Origin: Bradyrhizobium japonicum USDA 6
Lineage (GTDB): Bacteria > Pseudomonadota > Alphaproteobacteria > Rhizobiales > Xanthobacteraceae
Assembly (NCBI RefSeq): GCF_000284375.1
Contig: NC_017249.1
Coordinates: 5,496,001-5,560,000 of the forward strand
Reading direction: 5' to 3'
DNA: 64,000 nt
Shown here: positions 59,052-64,000 of the stretch, piece after piece
Layout of the letters: every line of letters begins with the position of its first letter
How positions within the stretch are numbered: the first letter of the stretch is position 1
Program-made: the position numbers and the translations under genes
Notes under the pieces: model-generated
What the model was told of the DNA's origin: nothing
The model's database searches: none
The model's input: the letters and a program-made list of their open reading frames with translations, nothing else

Positions 59052-60305
59052 ATGACTGCATTTAAATCGGATTTCCTCAACACCCTGCAGGAACGTGGTT
59101 TCATCCATCAGTGCTCCGATTTCGAGGGGCTGGACGCGCTCGCCGCCAAGGGCGAAGCGACCACCTATGTCGGCTACGATTGCACCGCCCCCTCGCTGCA
59201 CATCGGCAACTACCTGACCATGATGATGCTGCACTGGCTGCAGCAGTCCGGCAACAAGCCGATCACGCTGATGGGCGGCGGCACCACCATGGTCGGCGAT
59301 CCCTCCGGCAAGGACGAGACCCGCGCGATGCGCACCGTCGCCGAGATCGAGGCCAACAAGGAATCGATCCGCGGCGTGTTCGCAAAGGTGCTGCGCTACG
59401 GCGACGGCAAGAGCGACGCCGTCATGCTCGACAATGCGGAGTGGCTGACCAAGCTCAACTGGATCGAGATGCTGCGTGACGTCGGCCGGCATTTCTCGGT
59501 CAACCGCATGCTGACCATGGACTCCGTGCGGCTGCGTCTCGAGCGCGAGCAGGAGATGAGCTTCATCGAGTTCAACTACATGGTCTGCCAGGCCTACGAC
59601 TTCGTCGAGCTCGCCAAGCGCACCGGTTGCAAATTGCAGATGGGCGGCTCGGACCAGTGGGGCAACATCATCATGGGCGTCGATCTCGGCCGCCGCATGG
59701 GCACCCACCAGCTGTTCGCGCTGACGACGCCGCTGCTGACGACCGCTTCCGGCGCCAAGATGGGCAAGACCGCGCAAGGCGCGGTGTGGCTGAACGCCGA
59801 CCAGTTCTCGCCCTATGACTTCTGGCAATACTGGCGCAACACCGAGGACGCCGACGTCGGCAAATTCCTGAAGCTGTTCACGACGCTGCCGATGGGCGAG
59901 ATCAGGAAGCTCGAGGCGCTCGGCGGCTCGGAGATCAACGAGGCCAAGAAGGTGCTTGCAACTGAAGCGACCGCGCTCTTGCACGGACGCGACGCAGCAA
60001 ACCAGTCGGCTGAAACCGCGCGGCGCACCTTCGAGGAAGGCGCGCTGGCCGAAAGCCTGCCGACGGTGGAAATTCCGCGCGGCGAGCTGGACGCCGGCCT
60101 CGGCGTGCTCAATGCCTTCGTCAAGGCAGGCTTGGTTGCCTCCAACGGCGAGGCACGGCGCCAGATCAAGGGCGGCGGCCTGCGCGTCAACGACGAGTCC
60201 GTCAGCGACGAGAAGATGGCGCTGTCTGCGGCCAATCTGACGCCCGAGGGCGTGATCAAGCTGTCCTTCGGCAAGAAGAAGCACGTCCTCATCCGGCCTG
60301 CATAG
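59052..60305 (+). CDS. tyrS: Tyrosyl-tRNA synthetase
   Basis: 417 aa, class I synthetase of the bacterial TyrRS type. The HIGH-like motif is HIGN in [11 protein letters not shown]; the KMSKS-like motif is KMGKT in [40 protein letters not shown] is the Tyr-binding region. The C-terminal S4 RNA-binding domain is at about residues 345-410 ([22 protein letters not shown]). The KMGKT variant is known in alphaproteobacterial TyrRS. Confidence 0.96.
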   Translation: MTAFKSDFLNTLQERGFIHQCSDFEGLDALAAKGEATTYVGYDCTAPSLHIGNYLTMMMLHWLQQSGNKPITLMGGGTTMVGDPSGKDETRAMRTVAEIEANKESIRGVFAKVLRYGDGKSDAVMLDNAEWLTKLNWIEMLRDVGRHFSVNRMLTMDSVRLRLEREQEMSFIEFNYMVCQAYDFVELAKRTGCKLQMGGSDQWGNIIMGVDLGRRMGTHQLFALTTPLLTTASGAKMGKTAQGAVWLNADQFSPYDFWQYWRNTEDADVGKFLKLFTTLPMGEIRKLEALGGSEINEAKKVLATEATALLHGRDAANQSAETARRTFEEGALAESLPTVEIPRGELDAGLGVLNAFVKAGLVASNGEARRQIKGGGLRVNDESVSDEKMALSAANLTPEGVIKLSFGKKKHVLIRPA

Positions 60306-60361
60306 GCATATGAGCTTTTGATGCTTGTCAGGGCGCGCCGAAGCGCGCTCCCTGACCGGCA

Positions 60362-61621
60362 ATGGATCAGAACACGCCCAGGGAAGCTTCGCGGGAACAA
60401 GCCGGACGCACGCAGCGAGATGCGGTGCGCACCGCACTCGTCGTGCTCGGGCTGTGCTTCACGCTCGCTGTCCTCGGCCGCGGCCTCAGCGAGAGCTTCA
60501 CAGTCTTCCTCAAGCCGATCTCCGAAAACTTTGGCTGGGACCGCGCGCAGGTCGTCTCGATCTACTCACTGACCTGGCTGATCAGCGGACTGACCGCGCC
60601 ATTGGTGGGGCGCCTGTTCGACCATTCCGGACCGCGCATCGTCTACGCAGTCGGGCTCTTCCTGCTCGGCTCGGCCTTCCTGATCGCGGCGCACGCGCAG
60701 GCGCTCTGGCAATTTCAGCTTTCGATCGGTCTCTGCGTCGGCATCGGCGTCGCCTTCATCGGCATTGTGCCGAACTCGATCCTGCTCGGCCGCTGGTTCG
60801 GACCACGGCTGCCGACCGCGATGGCGGTAGTCTATTCGGCAATGGGTGGCGGCGTGCTGGCGCTGCTCCCGACCTCGCAGCTCTTGATCGATCATCTCGG
60901 CTGGCGTGAAGCCTATCAAGTCTACGGCTTCGCCGCGCTCGGCCTGCTCGTGCCGCTGCTGCTTCTGCCCTGGCGCATGTTCGCGGTCGGCTCCCCGCAT
61001 GTCAGCAAGAAGACCGATCCTGATTTCATCGACAACGGCTGGACGCTCGTGAGCGCGATGCGCCACCACGCTTTCTGGGCGCTGTTCTCGACCTTTTTCT
61101 TCACCGCGGTCGGCATGTATTCGATCGCCGCGCAGATCGTGGCCTATCTCATCGACGCCGGCTTTCCGCCGCTCCAGGCCGCGACCGCCTGGGGTTTTTC
61201 GGGCGTGGTGCTGGTGTTCGGCATGCTCGGCGTATCCGCGCTCGACGGGCTGATCGGGCGCCGGCCCTCGGTGCTGCTCAGCTACGCGATCTCGATCATC
61301 GGCATCGTCCTGCTCTGGCTCTTGCAGTATTATCCGAACATCATCCTGCTCACGGGCTTCGTCGTCTGCTTCGGCAGCATGATGGGTTCGCGCGGCCCGC
61401 TGATCACAGCGACCGCAATGAAGATCTTTCGCGGCAAGCGCGTCGGCACGATCTTCGGCACCATCTCGATCGGCAGCGGATTGGGTTCGGCGTTCGGCTC
61501 ATGGAGCGGCGGCCTCATCCACGACTTCACGCACGGCTACAATCTCCTGCTCGTCTTCGCACTTGCGAGCGTGATCCTCGGAATGATTCCATTTCTGATT
61601 GTCCCCGCCTTGCGGGAGTAG
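60362..61621 (+). CDS. MFS transporter, monocarboxylate-transporter-like
   Basis: 419 aa with 12 predicted helices. It begins with a 20-residue polar segment. SESFTVFLKPISENFGWDRAQVVSIYSLTWLISGL at helix 1-2 and VGRLFDHSGPRIVYAVGLFLLG at the A-motif loop fit the bacterial monocarboxylate or OFA-like MFS branch. The half-way loop carries SPHVSKKTDPDFIDN. It lies 56 bases after tyrS on the same strand. Substrate unknown. Confidence 0.87.
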   Translation: MDQNTPREASREQAGRTQRDAVRTALVVLGLCFTLAVLGRGLSESFTVFLKPISENFGWDRAQVVSIYSLTWLISGLTAPLVGRLFDHSGPRIVYAVGLFLLGSAFLIAAHAQALWQFQLSIGLCVGIGVAFIGIVPNSILLGRWFGPRLPTAMAVVYSAMGGGVLALLPTSQLLIDHLGWREAYQVYGFAALGLLVPLLLLPWRMFAVGSPHVSKKTDPDFIDNGWTLVSAMRHHAFWALFSTFFFTAVGMYSIAAQIVAYLIDAGFPPLQAATAWGFSGVVLVFGMLGVSALDGLIGRRPSVLLSYAISIIGIVLLWLLQYYPNIILLTGFVVCFGSMMGSRGPLITATAMKIFRGKRVGTIFGTISIGSGLGSAFGSWSGGLIHDFTHGYNLLLVFALASVILGMIPFLIVPALRE

Positions 61622-61839
61622 GTCTCCCCGACGTAACCTGCATCCCTCCGCGTCACCGGGAAATTACGGGCGACACACGCGGCACCGCGTGCGAAACCGT
61701 CGGACGCAACCGGAGTTAAGGGACGAACTGCGATGTTTTGTCCACATGACAAAAATGTCAGCGCCGAATTGACCCCGGCGGCTTGCGAGGCCGAACTGAA
61801 TACGGTCCAAGTCGCCCATTGGATGGAGGGCACAAACCA

Positions 61840-62283
61840 ATGAACTTTCCCTATCTCACTCGCTTTGAACCGGTTCTCCTGAGCCTGTTCCGTTTCATCA
61901 CCGGCCTGCTGCTGTTTCAATTCGGCGTAGCCAAGCTGTTCAAGTTTCCGCCTTTGCCGATGTTCGCGAAAGTCGAATTGATGTCGCTTTACGGCGCGGC
62001 CGGGACGCTTGAACTGGTGCTCGGCGCGCTGTTGATCCTCGGCCTGTTCACCCGCCTCGCCGCTTTCATCCTCTCCGGTGAAATGGCCTTCGCCTACTTC
62101 ATGGGACATATGCTCAAGGGCGAGACGCCGGTGTTCCTGCCGCTGCTCAACAACGGCACGCTTGCCATCCTGTTCTGCTTCGCCTGCCTCTATCTCTCGG
62201 CGGCCGGCGGCGGCCCGATCAGCGTCGATGCGGCGATGGGCAACGAACGCGCTTCGACCGGCGGCGCATTTGCGCGACGCTGA
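61840..62283 (+). CDS. DoxX-family membrane protein
   Basis: 147 aa with four helices. Start at 61840 behind GGAGGG. LLSLFRFITGLLLFQFGVAKLFKFP begins the DoxX domain, followed by GAAGTLELVLGALLILGLFTRLAAFIL and MAFAYFMGH, the standard family pattern. Members are linked to quinone or thiosulfate metabolism and oxidative-stress complexes, mostly unproven. The C-terminal 25 residues are soluble. It lies 218 bases after the MFS gene, so it probably has its own promoter. Confidence 0.85.
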   Translation: MNFPYLTRFEPVLLSLFRFITGLLLFQFGVAKLFKFPPLPMFAKVELMSLYGAAGTLELVLGALLILGLFTRLAAFILSGEMAFAYFMGHMLKGETPVFLPLLNNGTLAILFCFACLYLSAAGGGPISVDAAMGNERASTGGAFARR

Positions 62284-62338
62284 CGCGCGCAATTAGCGCG
62301 CAAGTCACGAATGGCACCGGCAGCTTTGCCGGTGTCAT

Positions 62339-62425
62339 CTACCGCGAGCCCAGCACGTTCCAGATCAGGACGAGGGCCGCGACGAGCAGCGCGGACATGA
62401 TGAGGCGGTGAACGAATCGGTTCAT
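62339..62425 (-). CDS. Very small membrane protein, 28 aa
   Basis: MNRFVHRLIMSALLVAALVL then IWNVLGSR. It has one hydrophobic helix (residues about 8-23) flanked by basic residues. A GGGAG ribosome site lies five bases before the ATG, and the gene is complete with a TAG stop. It lies between the DoxX gene and the divergent chemoreceptor gene. Too short for most gene finders; support is the ribosome site and a clean helix. Confidence 0.5.
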   Translation of the reverse strand: MNRFVHRLIMSALLVAALVLIWNVLGSR

Positions 62426-62643
62426 TGCCGCTCCCGCCAGGCTCGATGACCACCAAGGTCCGGAATCGATATTCTCCTGCATACGCGCTGACGTGCGCCG
62501 ACGCATGTCGCTTTGCCTGCACGATTACGCACCAGGCTGCGAACGGTCACGCGCGCAGCCGGCGGCCTCATGCCTATGTTCATGATTGGTAAGAACTTCA
62601 TGCTACCGATGCGAGCAATAACAACCATTTCGTAGAGGCTGCG

Positions 62644-64000
62644 ATGAAGCTGTTGAGCCATCTGAAGATCCGCACCAAGCTTACCAGCATGGTCTGCCTT
62701 GCGGCTCTCACAGTCACAGCCATCATCGCGGTATCGGCCTTCCTCAGCAAGAGCCGCATGATGGAGGACCGGGTCCAGCAGATGAAGACCGCGGTCGACA
62801 TGCTCTACAATCTCGCCCAGTCGGTCCAGGACGACGTCACCGCCGGCAAGCTGACGCAGGCCGAGGCCAAGGCCCAGTTCCACATGCGCGGACGGCGCAT
62901 GACCTTCAACGGCAATCAGGGCTATCCGGTCGTCTACAACGCCGACACGTCCCTCCTCGTCAACGGCGCCAACCAGCAGCTCGAAGGCAAGATCACCAGC
63001 GCGATCGACGCCAACGGCGTCCTCATTGCCGACGCGATCCTCAAGGCCGGCGAACAGAATGGCGGCGGCGTAGCCTCCTATCTCTACCCGCGCCCCGGCC
63101 AGACCGAAGCGGTGCGCAAGACCGTGTTTGCGCGCAAGTTCGCCCCCTGGAACGCGACGATCAGCTATGGCCTCTATGTCGACGACATCGATGCCGATGT
63201 GCGCGCGCTGACGCTCGAGCTTGCCGCGGTCGGCCTCGGCCTGATGCTGTTGATGGCGACGTTGTCGTGGCTGATCGCCCGCGACGTGCTCGGCGCGCTC
63301 GATCGCCAGAAGACCCGCATGCAGGAGATTGCCGACGGTGCCATCGACAAGCCGGTCGAGGAGACCGGCCGCGGTGACGAGATCGGCCGCATGGCCGAGA
63401 CCCTCGAAGTGCTCAGGCAGACTGCTTTGACGGCGCGCACGCTGGAGTCCGAGCAGGTCGCCGCCAAGACACGCAGCGAGCAAGAGAAGCGTGACGCGCT
63501 GATCTCGCTGGCCGACCGCTTCGATGCCTCGGTCGGCCAGCTCGTCGGCCTGATGGCCTCGGGCTCCGGCGAGCTCGAGACCACCGCCAAGTCGATGTCG
63601 TCCACGGCCGAAGGCACCAATCGCCGCGCCGCCGTGGTCGGCTCGGCCGCCACCGAAGCCAGCCAGCGCGTCCAGACGGTCGCGGCTGCCGCCGAGGAGC
63701 TCTCCTCCTCCATCACCGAGATCAGCCGCCAGGTCGCGCAATCCGCCGAAGTCACCGGCCGCGCCGTGGACAGCGCACGCCGCACCGACACCATCGTCCG
63801 CGCGCTCTCGGACGGCGCCCAGCAGATCGAGCACGTCGCCGAGCTGATCTCCAGCATCGCGGCGCAGACCAATCTGCTCGCGCTCAACGCCACCATCGAG
63901 GCCGCGCGCGCCGGTGAAGCCGGCCGCGGCTTTGCGGTCGTCGCCTCCGAGGTGAAGTCGCTCGCCAGTCAGACCGCGGAAGCCACCCGCGAGATCGGCG
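62644..64000 (+). CDS. Methyl-accepting chemotaxis protein, Cache-type sensor (partial)
   Basis: Runs off the window; 452 codons visible. A first transmembrane helix (residues about 14-34), a periplasmic single-Cache sensor ([20 protein letters not shown], then [15 protein letters not shown], then [13 protein letters not shown]), a second helix (about 195-215), a HAMP domain, then the signalling region with [20 protein letters not shown] and [12 protein letters not shown]. Ligands of such sensors are often carboxylates such as acetate or pyruvate; here unknown. The end of the hairpin and any C-terminal motif lie outside the window. Confidence 0.93.
   Translation, partial: MKLLSHLKIRTKLTSMVCLAALTVTAIIAVSAFLSKSRMMEDRVQQMKTAVDMLYNLAQSVQDDVTAGKLTQAEAKAQFHMRGRRMTFNGNQGYPVVYNADTSLLVNGANQQLEGKITSAIDANGVLIADAILKAGEQNGGGVASYLYPRPGQTEAVRKTVFARKFAPWNATISYGLYVDDIDADVRALTLELAAVGLGLMLLMATLSWLIARDVLGALDRQKTRMQEIADGAIDKPVEETGRGDEIGRMAETLEVLRQTALTARTLESEQVAAKTRSEQEKRDALISLADRFDASVGQLVGLMASGSGELETTAKSMSSTAEGTNRRAAVVGSAATEASQRVQTVAAAAEELSSSITEISRQVAQSAEVTGRAVDSARRTDTIVRALSDGAQQIEHVAELISSIAAQTNLLALNATIEAARAGEAGRGFAVVASEVKSLASQTAEATREIG

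Noticed and set aside
62422-63834. 470-codon minus-strand frame over the chemoreceptor gene
   Set aside because: Shadow of the chemoreceptor; composition is unlike a real protein, and the plus strand has clear domain motifs.

Overview
This window looks like a chromosomal segment from a Bradyrhizobium-type alphaproteobacterium. The evidence is high GC content, rhizobial gene orders, Omp25/31-type outer-membrane barrels, a class I PHA synthase, and several palindromic intergenic repeats of the kinds I associate with Bradyrhizobium. No rRNA, tRNA, CRISPR array, insertion sequence or phage module was seen. The genus is inferred from gene content, not from a search.

Layout. 1-3.9 kb: end of an M23 peptidase, a polar-amino-acid binding protein, then an AhpD-like/cupin pair divergent from a MarR regulator whose start codon abuts a perfect 16-bp palindrome. 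4-9 kb: lytic transglycosylase, class II aldolase-type protein, SDR dehydrogenase, recJ. 9.2-19.8 kb: accessory block with a soluble chemoreceptor of inverted domain order, TauE/SafE exporter, NmrA-type reductase plus cupin, glyoxalase-fold protein, Tat-exported metallo-hydrolase, alpha/beta hydrolase, an oxalate/formate-type MFS transporter with three tiny partner genes, a LysR regulator and a haloacid dehalogenase. 19.9-23.6 kb: glpX, hom and an aminotransferase, a housekeeping run that in relatives usually continues straight into recJ. 24-32 kb: frameshifted lipoprotein gene, phaC, MAPEG protein, a chimeric argC-tail remnant, two different argC genes in tandem, a PaiB-like flavoprotein, a second metallo-hydrolase, DedA.

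32-44 kb: parE, then three outer-membrane barrel genes, one of which encodes two complete barrels in one chain, an SDR, a flavin monooxygenase, a secreted caspase-like protein and an AraC regulator. 44-48.5 kb: RhlE-type helicase, diguanylate cyclase, a stand-alone fabA and a TfoX-like protein. 48.6-55.6 kb: a complete SUF iron-sulfur assembly operon (cysteine desulfurase, sufB, C, D, S, T, A-type carrier). 55.9-64 kb: alpha/beta hydrolase, a glutathione S-transferase/SMR efflux operon, anmK divergent from tyrS, an MFS transporter, DoxX and the start of a membrane chemoreceptor.

The most interesting item is the GST-SMR operon. Its promoter carries three copies of a GATGCAnnTGCATC palindrome placed upstream of -35, between -35 and -10, and just after -10. 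The pump it drives has Asp where SMR transporters have an essential Glu. Other notable items are the double-barrel outer-membrane protein, the chimeric argC/methyltransferase remnant, a duplicated metallo-hydrolase tail flanking a hydrolase gene, and a TfoX gene whose last codons and stop lie inside an intergenic repeat.
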